From positions 1 through 60,052 of the forward strand of contig DASZMX010000144.1 of NCBI GenBank assembly GCA_035551475.1: a stretch of 60,052 nucleotides of DNA, given 5' to 3'. The notes under the pieces were generated by a model. It had not been told where the DNA came from. It worked only from the letters and a program-made list of their open reading frames with translations, and made no database searches. The DNA is from DASZMX01 sp035551475. GTDB taxonomy: Bacteria > Verrucomicrobiota > Verrucomicrobiia > Limisphaerales > Palsa-1400. The first letter of the stretch is position 1, and each line of letters opens with the position of its first letter. Of the stretch, positions 41,426-50,949 are shown one piece after another. A program made the translations under genes and the position numbers.

Positions 41426-43582
41426 CTAATGCAAGTGATGGCAGGCGAAAAGCTCCACCCGGCGCACGACTTTTCCGTCATGCACCACGTTTCGAATCCC
41501 GAGATTTTGCACCGATTCAAATTGCCGTGTGATTTCCGGCGGCGGGGGATCGCTGTGGGGATTTTTCAATTCGCTTTCGGACGGGAGGCCGAGGCGGCGA
41601 AAGAAAATGGCGTTTTGACCATGACGATCCAGGTAGTTCGGCCAGTAGAAGAATTGGTTTTGCGGCGTCGCGGTGGCATAGAAAAACACCAGCGGATCGG
41701 TCTGCACACGTTCCTTCGCCTCCGGCAAGTAGAACGTCACCTGCGATGTAATGCCGTAATGTTCGCCGATCAGAAACACCGGCGGGCCTTCCGCTGCGAG
41801 CTTCGTGCGCGCCGCTCCGACGATGCCCGCCAGCTCCTTCCATCCATGCACGCGGCCGAGCGGATCGAATTTCGCCGGCAGCGGACGGCTGATTAATTTC
41901 TCCAGCAAATGCGGGTCATGAAACAACACGACGGCCAGCGCGCCCACCCCCATGCCCGTTGCTAAAATGGGACGCAAAATGCGAGCGTGCGCCGTCCAGC
42001 GCGCCCGCCAATACACCACCATCAAACAAAACATCGGCGTAACCGCCGGCGCGATCCAATTTGGGAAAACCCGGCTGTGCCAGCTCCAGAAAAAGTACAA
42101 AAGAAAAAGCGGCATGCCCATGCTGAACAAAAAGAGCTGCAACGGATCGCGCCGTCCCTGCCGCCAAAATGCGACGGCCGCCCATATTGCTCCGACAAAA
42201 TAAACCGGATGCAGCAATCCGCCTTCCGCCAGCAAAAAATCGCCGACAAACGGGCGCGTCCAAGCCTGCCCGATATGGCCATCGCTCGCGACGTGTTTGA
42301 CCGTGATCCAGCCACGCTGCGCATTCCACACCAGCACCGGTGTCAAACAAATTGCAATCACCAGCAAAGCCAGCCACGGCCCACGCCTGCGCAAATGCGC
42401 GCGCGCAGGAGCCCACAAGGCAAAGAAAACCACCCAGCACACGAGCTGAAAGAGATTCGTGTATTTGCTCAAAAAACCGAGCCCGATCCAGAGCCCCACC
42501 CAAAGCCAATCGCGCGTCCGGCCCTCCGGCTGCGCGGCCCGCCAACCCATGATCATCGCCGCCGTCCAGAACAGCACCGAAAGGGGATCAATGGTCATCA
42601 ACACCGAACCGAGGGCCAATAATGGCGTGGTGCTGCAAATCAAAAGCAGCGCCAGCGCCGCTCGTCCGCCCGCCAATCGGTTCATGAAGCGCAGCAGCAA
42701 AAGCGAAATAAGAGCGGTGATAACCGGCGAGAAAAAGCGCACGCCAAATTCGCTGTCGCCCCAAAGATGAGTTCCGAGGAATTGCGTGCAGGCGATCAGC
42801 GGCGGCTTGCTGTAGTAAGACAGCGCCAAATGTTTCGACCAAATCCATTGGTACGCCTCGTCCTCGCTGAGTTCGAGACGCCCCACCGCCAGAAAAGCCA
42901 GCCGCAAACCAAACATGAGCGCGACCAGCGCGTACCCCAACCGCAGCCATTGCCCTTCATCAGCGGGCGCAATGTCCCGGCGCACATTCGGTTGCAGGAG
43001 CGACGGCAAACGCCGCCACCAATTCGTGAACCAGCGCGGCCCGAGCCATTGCCACAGCGCTTCCATCAGCCAGATGACCGCGGCGGCGTATCCGGCCCCA
43101 ATCACCGCCCCGGCCAGGACGTCGCTGGGATAATGCACGCCGTTGGCCACGCGCGAAAAGGCCACGAGCGTCGCCATGGGCAACAGCCAATAAATGCTCC
43201 GCCGATAATAAACAAATCCCACCAGCGCCGCGCTGAACCAATTCGCCGCGTGCGACGAGGGCATCGAAAAACTATCCGCCCGCCCCGTCAACACATGCGC
43301 CTCGAGGATTTCGTGAAACGGACGGGGCCGGGCCAGCGCGTGTTTGAGCGTGTCCACCACCAGCCAATTTCCCAATACGAGCGACAGCAAAATCGCGGCG
43401 ACACACAAGCGCCCGCGCGCCCCGCCCTTCCACGCCAGCCATGCCAGCAGCGCCACCGCCACCGCCACGCCATACGGCGGATCGCTCACGCGCGGCATCA
43501 GCCAATCGCCCAGCCCGTTGGCCAGCGACAGGTTGATCCAGCGAAAGACAGCGACGTCCGCTTGGTGCAGCCAATCCAGCAT
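41426..43582 (-). CDS. PAP2 phosphatase-GT39 glycosyltransferase fusion
   Basis: This 718-residue polytopic membrane protein joins two enzymes. Residues 1-190 are a PAP2/undecaprenyl-pyrophosphate-phosphatase domain with all three motifs: K80-x6-R87-P88, P-S-S-H (108-111) and S143-R144-x5-H150-x3-D154. Residues 210-560 form a GT39/ArnT-like domain with E-L-S-E-D-E-A-Y-Q-W-I-W-S-K and Y-S-K-P-P-L; the acidic D-E pair is the expected catalytic centre for polyprenyl-phosphate sugar donors. The C-terminal 150 residues are soluble. Phosphatase and transferase could act on the same lipid-carrier cycle (inference). The frame is uninterrupted across the joint, so the fusion is not an assembly break visible here. 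Confidence 0.9.
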   Translation of the reverse strand: MLDWLHQADVAVFRWINLSLANGLGDWLMPRVSDPPYGVAVAVALLAWLAWKGGARGRLCVAAILLSLVLGNWLVVDTLKHALARPRPFHEILEAHVLTGRADSFSMPSSHAANWFSAALVGFVYYRRSIYWLLPMATLVAFSRVANGVHYPSDVLAGAVIGAGYAAAVIWLMEALWQWLGPRWFTNWWRRLPSLLQPNVRRDIAPADEGQWLRLGYALVALMFGLRLAFLAVGRLELSEDEAYQWIWSKHLALSYYSKPPLIACTQFLGTHLWGDSEFGVRFFSPVITALISLLLLRFMNRLAGGRAALALLLICSTTPLLALGSVLMTIDPLSVLFWTAAMIMGWRAAQPEGRTRDWLWVGLWIGLGFLSKYTNLFQLVCWVVFFALWAPARAHLRRRGPWLALLVIAICLTPVLVWNAQRGWITVKHVASDGHIGQAWTRPFVGDFLLAEGGLLHPVYFVGAIWAAVAFWRQGRRDPLQLFLFSMGMPLFLLYFFWSWHSRVFPNWIAPAVTPMFCLMVVYWRARWTAHARILRPILATGMGVGALAVVLFHDPHLLEKLISRPLPAKFDPLGRVHGWKELAGIVGAARTKLAAEGPPVFLIGEHYGITSQVTFYLPEAKERVQTDPLVFFYATATPQNQFFYWPNYLDRHGQNAIFFRRLGLPSESELKNPHSDPPPPEITRQFESVQNLGIRNVVHDGKVVRRVELFACHHLH

Positions 43583-43678
43583 AGAATAGTTTGGGCCGGG
43601 AATTTATCGCGCTCCCCGGCGCCAAGCGAGCCCCAAACATCTCGGCAAGCGCGGCGGTTCATGCTTTAGTCCGTGGCG

Positions 43679-46132
43679 ATGGATCGCGCGCGCGCATTTA
43701 AACTAGAGTCAGCATGGCGATGGCTCCTCGCGCTTCTTTTTTTCGGCGCGCTTACCTGCGTCGTCGCGATGGCGTGGTGGCAGGATAAAATTCAATTCCT
43801 TCCGCCCGGCTCGGCTCCTTGGATCGTGTATCCGCTGCCGCTCGATGCCCACGCCATTCCCGCCCTCGAACTGCCGGCGGAATTTCGTTGCCAATTCGTC
43901 CTCCCGGAAAAACCGGCGGCGGCCCAGCTGGAATGGCGCTGTTTCAAACGCGGCGAAATACGCATCAACGGGACAACGATCACAACGAATGCCGCGCATT
44001 GGAAATCTTTCTCCCACGCGGAAACAGCGTCCGCCCTGCGCGCCGGAACCAACGAAATCGCGGCCACGGTTTGGGCCGGAACCGGCCCGCCGGCGCTTTG
44101 TGTCAAGCTAACTGCGAGCGAGTTCATCCTGAAATCAGACACGTCATGGACGGTCTCATGGGCCGGCTCGCAGCGCCTCCCGGCGATGATTGCCGGGGAG
44201 GATTTGCCGCCGCGGCCCGGCAATGGGCTTTTCGGGTTTGAACAAACCGGCGAGGCTCTGCGCCGCGCGCTTCCTCTCGAAGGCCTGTTCGCGGCGCTCG
44301 CGGCGGCGGGAGTTTTCGCCGGCTGGAGGCTGCGGCGGACGCCCGCGATCTGCTGGCTGATTCTCGCGGTGGCTTGGGTTGTGTTGCTCGCGCATAATTT
44401 GCCCTATCGCACGGACACGCTGGGCTTCGATGCCCGGCGGCATTTGGAATACGCGGATTACATCCAGAAAAATCATGCCCTGCCTTTGGCCGGGCAGGGT
44501 TGGGAAATGTTCCAGGCGCCGTTGAATTATATTCTTTGGTCAAAATTATTGACAATCGTGGGGGCCGCGGCTGGCGAGGATGCCGGCCTGCGTGCGTTGC
44601 GATGTTGGAACATCGCCATCGGCGCCGCCACTATTGCTTTGATTGCGGCGGGCCTGGCGTTGCTCTTCCCGGGACAATGGAAAAAGCAAATTGCGGGCGC
44701 AACGCTTGCGGCCTTTGCGCCGTGGCATTTATGTCTGCTCCACTACACGACGAATGAATTGCTCGCTGGAATGTGGGGCGCTGCCGCCCTCTGCCTCACG
44801 CTCAAATGCCTGCAAGCCGAATCTCCGCCACCGCGCTGGTGCGCCGCCCTCGGCGTCGCGCTCGGCGCGGCCTGTCTGACCAAAGCTTCGGCGGTGGTTC
44901 TATTGCCGCCGATTTTCGTGGCCCTCGCGTGCCGATTGGCGGCGCGCCGCGCCCCACCGGCCGCTTGGTTGAACACCGTGGGAACTGCCTTGATCCTGAC
45001 CGTGGCGATCAGCGGCTGGCATTACGCGCGCGTCTGGAGGCATTACGGCAATCCTCTCGCCGGCAATTGGGACCCGGCCGTTTTCAAAGCCTGGTGGCAA
45101 CAGCCCGGGTATCTCACACCACGTTATTTTCTTTCGTTCGGTCGCGCCTTCACGTCGCCCTTCTTCAGCGGCTTCCACAGTTTTTGGGACGCGCTTTACA
45201 CCACCATGTGGGGCGACGGCTTGGTGGGAGGTTGGTCCAGCGTGGCCGGGCGGCCGCCGTGGAATTATGACCTGATGACGGTTGGCTTTGTTTTGGCTCT
45301 GGCGCCCATGACGCTGACACTGGCGGGCGCGGCGCTCATGCTCAAGCGGCTGGCGCAGGCGCCACGAGCCGAGGTTATTATTTTGACAGGCGCGCCGATG
45401 CTTTTCCTGTTCGCCGTCGCCGTCATGACGCTGAAACTCCCCTTCTATGCGCAAGCCAAGTCGTTTTACGCGCTGGCCGCCTTGCTGCCCTGCTGCGCCC
45501 TGGCGGTGGTTGGTTTCGACTTTTTTGCGTCGCGGCTGCCGCGTTGGGCGATGCTGGCGCTCACGCTCTGGCTGGGCTTGTGGCTGGTCAACAATTACGC
45601 GGCCTTCTGGATCAAACTCGATTCCGCCCCGGCCCGTCTCGGCATGGCGATGGCCAAATACGAAGATGGACGGCAGGACGCGACCACTGACTTTGCGACC
45701 GCGCTGGTGTCGGATCCCAATAATTCCACGGCCGCGGAATACCTCGCGTTTGCCGAAATCAAAGCCGGGCAAAAAGAGCAATCCGCCGACTTTGTCCAGC
45801 ATTGGGCCGCCCGCCATCCCGATGACAGCGTGATGGACGCGATGGCCGCCGCCAGTTTCGCGCAGCAAGGCGACCTGACCAACGCTCTGCGCCTGATTGA
45901 GCACGCTTCGGCCCTGGCGCCGGACGATTTCGCCATCAGCCAGGCCTGGATGCGTTTCGCCCACGCCGCCCGTCGCGAAGCGGAAACCGTCCAGGCTGGA
46001 GAATTCGTCCTGCACGACCACCCGGAAAACGTGGAAGCGCATAAAATCATGGCGGAGGCGCTGCTCTCGCTTGGCCAGACCAACGCCGCGAATTTGCACC
46101 TGGGTTGGGCGCGGGCGGCGCGCTCTCCCTGA
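43679..46132 (+). CDS. Large membrane glycosyltransferase-like protein with TPR-type C-terminus
   Basis: This 817-residue protein has one N-terminal membrane helix (about 13-32), a periplasmic beta-rich domain (about 45-165, ending near the signal-like W-T-V-S-W-A-G) and then about eleven hydrophobic segments (185-640). The long loop F-D-A-R-R-H-L-E-Y-A-D-Y-I resembles GT39 loop 1 (D-x-x-x-H/Y). The C-terminus (about 650-817) is a helical TPR-like array (L-V-S-D-P-N-N-S-T-A-A-E-Y-L-A). It probably uses a lipid-linked sugar. The ATG at 43679 is preferred to the GTG six bases upstream. It diverges from the PAP2-GT39 fusion (96-base gap), suggesting related envelope glycan work. Confidence 0.78.
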   Translation: MDRARAFKLESAWRWLLALLFFGALTCVVAMAWWQDKIQFLPPGSAPWIVYPLPLDAHAIPALELPAEFRCQFVLPEKPAAAQLEWRCFKRGEIRINGTTITTNAAHWKSFSHAETASALRAGTNEIAATVWAGTGPPALCVKLTASEFILKSDTSWTVSWAGSQRLPAMIAGEDLPPRPGNGLFGFEQTGEALRRALPLEGLFAALAAAGVFAGWRLRRTPAICWLILAVAWVVLLAHNLPYRTDTLGFDARRHLEYADYIQKNHALPLAGQGWEMFQAPLNYILWSKLLTIVGAAAGEDAGLRALRCWNIAIGAATIALIAAGLALLFPGQWKKQIAGATLAAFAPWHLCLLHYTTNELLAGMWGAAALCLTLKCLQAESPPPRWCAALGVALGAACLTKASAVVLLPPIFVALACRLAARRAPPAAWLNTVGTALILTVAISGWHYARVWRHYGNPLAGNWDPAVFKAWWQQPGYLTPRYFLSFGRAFTSPFFSGFHSFWDALYTTMWGDGLVGGWSSVAGRPPWNYDLMTVGFVLALAPMTLTLAGAALMLKRLAQAPRAEVIILTGAPMLFLFAVAVMTLKLPFYAQAKSFYALAALLPCCALAVVGFDFFASRLPRWAMLALTLWLGLWLVNNYAAFWIKLDSAPARLGMAMAKYEDGRQDATTDFATALVSDPNNSTAAEYLAFAEIKAGQKEQSADFVQHWAARHPDDSVMDAMAAASFAQQGDLTNALRLIEHASALAPDDFAISQAWMRFAHAARREAETVQAGEFVLHDHPENVEAHKIMAEALLSLGQTNAANLHLGWARAARSP

Positions 46133-46189
46133 CTTTCGCCAAATCGCTTGTGTTCAGGACAAGGGTGATTAATGTATGCCGTAGAGTTT

Positions 46190-46266
46190 GCGCGCGTAGC
46201 TCAATTGGATAGAGTGACGGCCTCCGAAGCCGCAGGTTGTGGGTTCAACTCCCGCCGCGCGCACCA
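46190..46266 (+). tRNA. tRNA-Arg (anticodon CCG)
   Basis: This 77-base tRNA has an encoded CCA (46264-46266). The acceptor stem is GCGCGCG/CGCGCGC, the D arm TAGCTCAATTGGATAGAG, and the anticodon loop CTCCGAA on a CGGC/GCCG stem gives anticodon CCG, reading CGG. The T arm is GTGGGTTCAACTCCCGC. It sits 36 bases before the transketolase-like gene. Confidence 0.96.
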
Positions 46267-46302
46267 TTCCATTTTATTGACGCAGTTTTTTGAGGAACGT
46301 GT

Positions 46303-48369
46303 ATGTCGGAAGATAAATCGGTCGTAAAACCAGTCGAGGCGCCCCCGCTCACTCCGCTCAAATTAAAATCCAAACTCGGCCCCACGCCGGCCCATCCGCC
46401 GAAATTTGCCGCCAAGGTCAAAAACGCCGCCGGGCAGGAGGTCGTGCTCGGCGATCCCCGCGCCACCCGCGCGCTCGTCGCGCTGATGGATGTGCATGCC
46501 GTCAACGGCGGCGCGGCTTGCCATTGGGGCGGCCCGGCGGCCTTCGCTGAGATCATGGCCTCCATCCACGGCATTATGTTCGCGGAAAAAGGCCGCCCGT
46601 GGCACGAAGCCTATAATTTTGTCAACGACGCCGGCCACACCGAAAATGGCATTTACGCCCTGCGCGCCAACTACGCGTTTGATGGCATGACGTTCGACGA
46701 CCTGAAAGGTTTTCGCAGCATTCACAGCAAATACACCGGGCACGGCGAATCGCATTTGAATCCGCAGCAGGTTCTCCTGAGCAATGGGCCATTGTCCTCC
46801 GCGTTGCCGCAGGCGCAGGGCCTCGCCATTGGCGACAAACTGCGCAAAAATGATCGCGTCACCATTTGCACGGTGTCCGACGGCGCCTCCATGGAGGGCG
46901 AAGCCAAGGAAGCCTTCGCGGCGATTCCCGGCCTGGCCTCCAAGGACCGCCTGAACCCATTCGTCATGGTGGTCTCCGACAACGACACCAAACTTTCGGG
47001 TCGGATCACCAAGGATTCGTTCAGCATGAAGCCCACGTTCGATTCCTTGCATGTGCTGGGCTGGCATGTGATCGAAGTTCCGGAAGGAAATGATTTGCAG
47101 CACGTCTATCTCGCGATGGAGAAAGCCGTGCAGGCCGCCAAAGCCGACCCGCGCCATCCAGTCTGTGTTTGGGCCCGCACCGTCAAGGGCTACAGCGTCC
47201 GCACCACCGAAGAAAGCCCCTCCGGCGGCCACGGTTTCCCGCTGACCAATGGCGAAAAGATTGTCGATTTTGTCAACGAGATTTATTTCGGCGGCGAACT
47301 GCCCAAGGAACTGGCGGCGTGGGCGCAAGCCTTGCGCGCCGATTGGGAGCAGAAGGACGCCGCCAAAAAAGCCAAGCCGGCCGCGGCGCCCGCGCCTGGC
47401 GCTGTCAAGAAGGATAAAATCCAGACCGGCCTGGCCAAGGCCGCCATTCGCGCCGCGCAGGAAGGCCTGCCGGTCTTTTCCGTCTCGGCGGACGTCGCCG
47501 GCTCGACCGGCATCGGGCCGTTCCAAAAAAGTTTCCCGGACCGCTTTCTCGACGTGGGCGTGGCCGAGGCGAACATGGTCAGCTCCGGCGCGGGTCTTTC
47601 CAAATCAGGCTTCATTCCGATTGTTGACACATTCGGCCAATTCGGCGTCACCAAGGGAAATCTGCCCTTGACCATGGCGGCCTTGTCGCAGGCGCCGGTT
47701 ATTGCGATTTTTTCGCACGTGGGCTTTCAAGACGCCGCCGACGGCGCGTCGCATCAAGCCACCACCTATTTTGCGGCGACTTCTCCCATTCCGCATACGG
47801 TCGTAATCGCGTGCTCTTGCGCCAACGAAGCCGAGGCGCTCATGCACGAAGCCATCAAGCGCGTGGCCGCCGCGCGCGAAAAAGGCGAGGACGGCGAGTC
47901 GGTGATTTTCTTCGTGGGACGCGAGAATTATCCCCTCTATTTTGATGAGAAGGCGAAGTATCCTTGGGGTAAAGCGGAAGTTTTGGCGACGGGCTCGGAT
48001 GTGGTGATCGTAGCGTGCGGGCCGCTGGTCGGCGACGCCCTGGAGGCCGGGCGCAAGCTGAAGGAGCAAGGCGTCAGCGCCACGGTTATCGCGAATCCTT
48101 TTGTGAACCGCGTCGATGTGGAAACCATCGGCGGGGCTGTGAAAAAATGCGGCGGCCGGCTCGTCACGATTGAAGATCATCAGGTGGTCTGCGGCATGGG
48201 CGCGCAGATTTCGCACGCCTTGTCGCAGGCAGGAATTATGCACAAGGTCAAATCGCTCGGCATTCAGGGCGAATTCGGGCAATCGGCCTATGTGGTCAAG
48301 GAGTTGTACGAAAAACACGGGCTGACGGCCGCCGGCTTGGTCAAAGCGGCGCACGAATTGCTGAAGTAA
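46303..48369 (+). CDS. tkt: Transketolase-family thiamine-diphosphate enzyme
   Basis: This 688-residue single-chain protein has the transketolase arrangement: a ThDP-binding N-terminal domain (S-D-G-A-S-M-E-G-E at about 188-196, completing with D-N-D-T-K about 30 residues on), a pyrimidine-binding domain from about 368 (I-Q-T-G-L-A-K-A-A-I) and a C-terminal transketolase domain from about 550. The N-terminal part is unlike standard Tkt: the ThDP motif starts S-D-G, not G-D-G, and W-G-G-P-A-A-F-A-E-I replaces the usual start. A P/A-rich linker (about 355-367) separates the halves. Its likely role is pentose phosphate transfer, but a different ketose/aldehyde reaction is possible. GAGG lies eight bases before the ATG. 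Confidence 0.8.
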   Translation: MSEDKSVVKPVEAPPLTPLKLKSKLGPTPAHPPKFAAKVKNAAGQEVVLGDPRATRALVALMDVHAVNGGAACHWGGPAAFAEIMASIHGIMFAEKGRPWHEAYNFVNDAGHTENGIYALRANYAFDGMTFDDLKGFRSIHSKYTGHGESHLNPQQVLLSNGPLSSALPQAQGLAIGDKLRKNDRVTICTVSDGASMEGEAKEAFAAIPGLASKDRLNPFVMVVSDNDTKLSGRITKDSFSMKPTFDSLHVLGWHVIEVPEGNDLQHVYLAMEKAVQAAKADPRHPVCVWARTVKGYSVRTTEESPSGGHGFPLTNGEKIVDFVNEIYFGGELPKELAAWAQALRADWEQKDAAKKAKPAAAPAPGAVKKDKIQTGLAKAAIRAAQEGLPVFSVSADVAGSTGIGPFQKSFPDRFLDVGVAEANMVSSGAGLSKSGFIPIVDTFGQFGVTKGNLPLTMAALSQAPVIAIFSHVGFQDAADGASHQATTYFAATSPIPHTVVIACSCANEAEALMHEAIKRVAAAREKGEDGESVIFFVGRENYPLYFDEKAKYPWGKAEVLATGSDVVIVACGPLVGDALEAGRKLKEQGVSATVIANPFVNRVDVETIGGAVKKCGGRLVTIEDHQVVCGMGAQISHALSQAGIMHKVKSLGIQGEFGQSAYVVKELYEKHGLTAAGLVKAAHELLK

Positions 48370-48394
48370 GCGTCGGCTCAATTTTGCAAACGAC

Positions 48395-48955
48395 ATGGCG
48401 GTGGAGCATACATCGTTGCAAGGGCAGTTGCTGTTGGACGGGGGCAAATTGCAGGGTTCGTTTTTTCAACGAACGGTCGTGCTGATTTGCCAGCATGACG
48501 CCGAGGGCGCCTTTGGCCTGGTCTTGAACCGCGCGGCGGACAGCAAGGTGGGCGAGGCAATTGTCGCGAACCTGCCCGAGGAGATCAAGGAGCAGCGCCT
48601 TTACATTGGCGGCCCCGTGCAACCGGCGGCGTTAAGTTTTCTGCATTCCAACGATTTCTCGCCCCAGCCCAACGTCATGATGAACATCACCCTCGGCCAT
48701 TCCATTGAGGCCTTGACCGATTTGGGCGACACTTTTACGCCGGCCACGAAATTGCGCCTCTTCGCCGGCTACGCGGGGTGGACGGCCGGCCAATTGGATA
48801 ACGAAATGGCGCGCAAAGATTGGCTCACCCACCCGGCCTCCGTGGATCTGATATTTGACACCGATCCCACCCTGCTTTGGCGGGCGATCCTGCGCCAAAA
48901 AGGCCTGAAAAAACGGCTGCTGGCCGAATCGCCGGAAGATCTTTCGTGGAATTAG
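48395..48955 (+). CDS. yqgE: YqgE/AlgH family protein
   Basis: This 186-residue protein matches the compact YqgE fold end to end: L-Q-G-Q-L-L-L-D, F-F-Q-R-T-V-V-L-I-C-Q-H-D-A-E-G-A-F-G-L-V-L-N-R, L-Y-I-G-G-P-V-Q and F-A-G-Y-A-G-W-T-A-G-Q-L-D-N-E. It is a widespread cytoplasmic protein of unproved function; AlgH was named from alginate regulation in Pseudomonas. It follows the transketolase-like gene by 25 bases and its end overlaps the convergent rph gene by four bases. Confidence 0.94.
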   Translation: MAVEHTSLQGQLLLDGGKLQGSFFQRTVVLICQHDAEGAFGLVLNRAADSKVGEAIVANLPEEIKEQRLYIGGPVQPAALSFLHSNDFSPQPNVMMNITLGHSIEALTDLGDTFTPATKLRLFAGYAGWTAGQLDNEMARKDWLTHPASVDLIFDTDPTLLWRAILRQKGLKKRLLAESPEDLSWN

Positions 48956-49701
48956 GCGGCGCCCAAGGCCGCCTGTTGCAATTCGGCTAGTTCCTTGATG
49001 CCGGCTTTTCCGACCGTCAGCATCGCGGCCAATTGTTCATCGGTGAACGTTGCTTCTTCGCCGCTCCCTTGCAGCTCGATGAATTCGCCGGAGGCGTTCA
49101 TCACGAGATTCATGTCCACTGAGGCCGCAACATCTTCGACGTAGGACAAATCCAGCAACGGCCTTCCCTCCACGATGCCCACGCTCACCCCCGCCACGGG
49201 GGCCTGAATGGGATTCACCGAAAGTTTTCCGTCCGCCATCAGCTTCTTCACGGCCAGCGCCAAGGCCACGAATGCCCCGGTGATCGCCGCTGTGCGTGTG
49301 CCGCCGTCCGCTTGCAACACATCGCAATCCAGCCACAATGTGCGCGGCCCGACTTTTTCCAAATCGATCGCGGCGCGAATGGAGCGTCCAATCAAGCGCT
49401 GGATTTCCTGTGAGCGCCCGTCAATTTTGCCCTTGGTGATATCGCGGGCTTTGCGGGTAAGGGTGGAATACGGCAGCATCGAATATTCCGCCGTGATCCA
49501 ACCGCCGACGACGCCCTGCTCTTTCATCCAGCGCGGGACCGATTCCTCCACCATCACGCCGCAAATGACGCGCGTGTTGCCCCACTCGATCAGCGTCGAG
49601 CCGGTGGCGTGCGGCGCCACGCCGTTCTGAAAGCGGATCGGCCGCAATTGGTCGGGCCGCCGGCCATCGGAACGCGCGGCGGGCAAGGTGGTTGTTTCCA
49701 T
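48952..49701 (-). CDS. rph: Ribonuclease PH
   Basis: This 249-residue phosphate-dependent 3'-5' exoribonuclease trims tRNA 3' ends. It starts R-S-D-G-R-R-P-D-Q-L-R-P, and contains G-S-T-L-I-E-W-G-N-T-R-V-I-C, W-I-T-A-E-Y-S-M-L-P-Y-S-T, the phosphate-site G-R-S-Q-E-I-Q-R-L-I-G-R-S-I-R-A and L-W-L-D-C-D-V-L-Q-A-D-G-G-T-R-T. The ATG at 49701 was chosen because the conserved start follows directly; upstream codons overlap the divergent hemW promoter region. Length is normal for the family. Confidence 0.97.
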   Translation of the reverse strand: METTTLPAARSDGRRPDQLRPIRFQNGVAPHATGSTLIEWGNTRVICGVMVEESVPRWMKEQGVVGGWITAEYSMLPYSTLTRKARDITKGKIDGRSQEIQRLIGRSIRAAIDLEKVGPRTLWLDCDVLQADGGTRTAAITGAFVALALAVKKLMADGKLSVNPIQAPVAGVSVGIVEGRPLLDLSYVEDVAASVDMNLVMNASGEFIELQGSGEEATFTDEQLAAMLTVGKAGIKELAELQQAALGAA

Positions 49702-49782
49702 GACGGCGACTTTAGCGCCGCAACGCCAAAATGCGACACATTCATTGCGCGCCCTTTTCGCCACGCCTATACTGCCTGGCTA

Positions 49783-50946
49783 ATGTTGGACGAACCCATC
49801 ATCGAGCATTTATATGTTCATGTGCCTTTCTGCGCCCGGAAATGCGCTTATTGCGCCTTTTACTCCGAGGCTGGCGATGCGGCATTGATCCAACGCTACG
49901 CCGAGGCTCTCGTCCGTGAAATGGAGCTGGTTGCCGCTGATCTCAAGCCTCGCACGATTTTTTTTGGCGGAGGCACGCCGTCGCTGCTCAACTTGCGGCA
50001 ATGGGAAATGATCTTCCAGGCGATGGATCGGCTGCATCTTTTAGGCGCCGCCGAATGGACAATCGAATGCAATCCCGCCACCGTCTCGCTCGATAAGGCG
50101 CGGCTTTTTCGCCAATTCGGCGTCAATCGTATTTCAATGGGCGCCCAGAGTTTTGATGAAACCCTGCTGGAAAAACTGGGCCGCGTGCACAGCCGCGACA
50201 TGATTTATCGCTCCTTCGACACGCTCCGCGCGGCTGGCTTCGACAATATCAACATTGATCTGATGTTCGCCATCCCCGGCCAAACGCTCGACGTGTGGCG
50301 CCAGAGCTTGCGCGACGCGCTGGCGCTCGGCACGGAGCACCTCTCGTGCTACGAAGTGATTTATGAGGAAGACACCGCCCTTTACGAGGATCTCCAGGCC
50401 GGGCGCGTCGAGGTGAACGAGGATCTCGCGTGCGCCATGTACGAAGAATTGCTCGGCGCCATGGAGAGCGGCGGGTTCGCGCAATATGAGGTGGCCAACT
50501 TCGCGCGCGGCTCCACGCTCGACACGGGCGAGATTCCCGCCCGGGCTTGCCGCCATAACATCAATTATTGGCGCGGGGGCTCTTATTACGGCGTCGGCCC
50601 CAGCGCGGCGGAATACGTCCGAGGCGCCCGCGCTAAAAATTGGTCCAACACCGTGCTCTGGTGCGAGCAACTGGAAAAAGGACGCCGCGCGGTGGAGTCA
50701 ACTGAAAGGCTCGAGCCTCTGGCGCGCGCCGGGGAACTGGCGGCTTTCGGCCTGCGCATGAACGCCGGCTGGCCGCTGGACAAGTTCCAAGCGCGCACCG
50801 GCTTTGATTTGCGGCGGGAATGGCGCGGGGAAATCAAAAAGCTGATCGATTTGGGCTATGGCTGTTTCGAGGGAGGCCGGTTTCATTTGACACGCACCGG
50901 GATGCGCTACGCCGACTGGGCGGCGGAAGAATTCCTGAAAGTATAA
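49783..50946 (+). CDS. hemW: HemW-like radical SAM protein
   Basis: This 387-residue protein begins H-L-Y-V-H-V-P-F-C-A-R-K-C-A-Y-C-A-F-Y-S-E, holding the C-x3-C-x2-C cluster motif and the trailing Y/F-x-S of HemW. Other marks are T-I-F-F-G-G-G-T-P-S and the HemW-type C-terminal wing. HemW is a heme chaperone/insertase long misannotated as coproporphyrinogen III oxidase; the C-N-x-C extra cysteine characteristic of HemN is absent here (C-A-F instead), favouring HemW. The ATG at 49783 is taken because upstream codons overlap rph's start region. Tail-to-tail with the GspC-like gene (three-base gap). Confidence 0.93.
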   Translation: MLDEPIIEHLYVHVPFCARKCAYCAFYSEAGDAALIQRYAEALVREMELVAADLKPRTIFFGGGTPSLLNLRQWEMIFQAMDRLHLLGAAEWTIECNPATVSLDKARLFRQFGVNRISMGAQSFDETLLEKLGRVHSRDMIYRSFDTLRAAGFDNINIDLMFAIPGQTLDVWRQSLRDALALGTEHLSCYEVIYEEDTALYEDLQAGRVEVNEDLACAMYEELLGAMESGGFAQYEVANFARGSTLDTGEIPARACRHNINYWRGGSYYGVGPSAAEYVRGARAKNWSNTVLWCEQLEKGRRAVESTERLEPLARAGELAAFGLRMNAGWPLDKFQARTGFDLRREWRGEIKKLIDLGYGCFEGGRFHLTRTGMRYADWAAEEFLKV

Positions 50947-50949
50947 CGG

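Noticed and set aside
46363..47526. 387-residue open frame on the - strand opposite the transketolase-like gene
   Set aside because: Antisense shadow of a clear ThDP enzyme; no recognisable motifs. Frames at 7427-8482 and 44900-46099 were rejected for the same reason.
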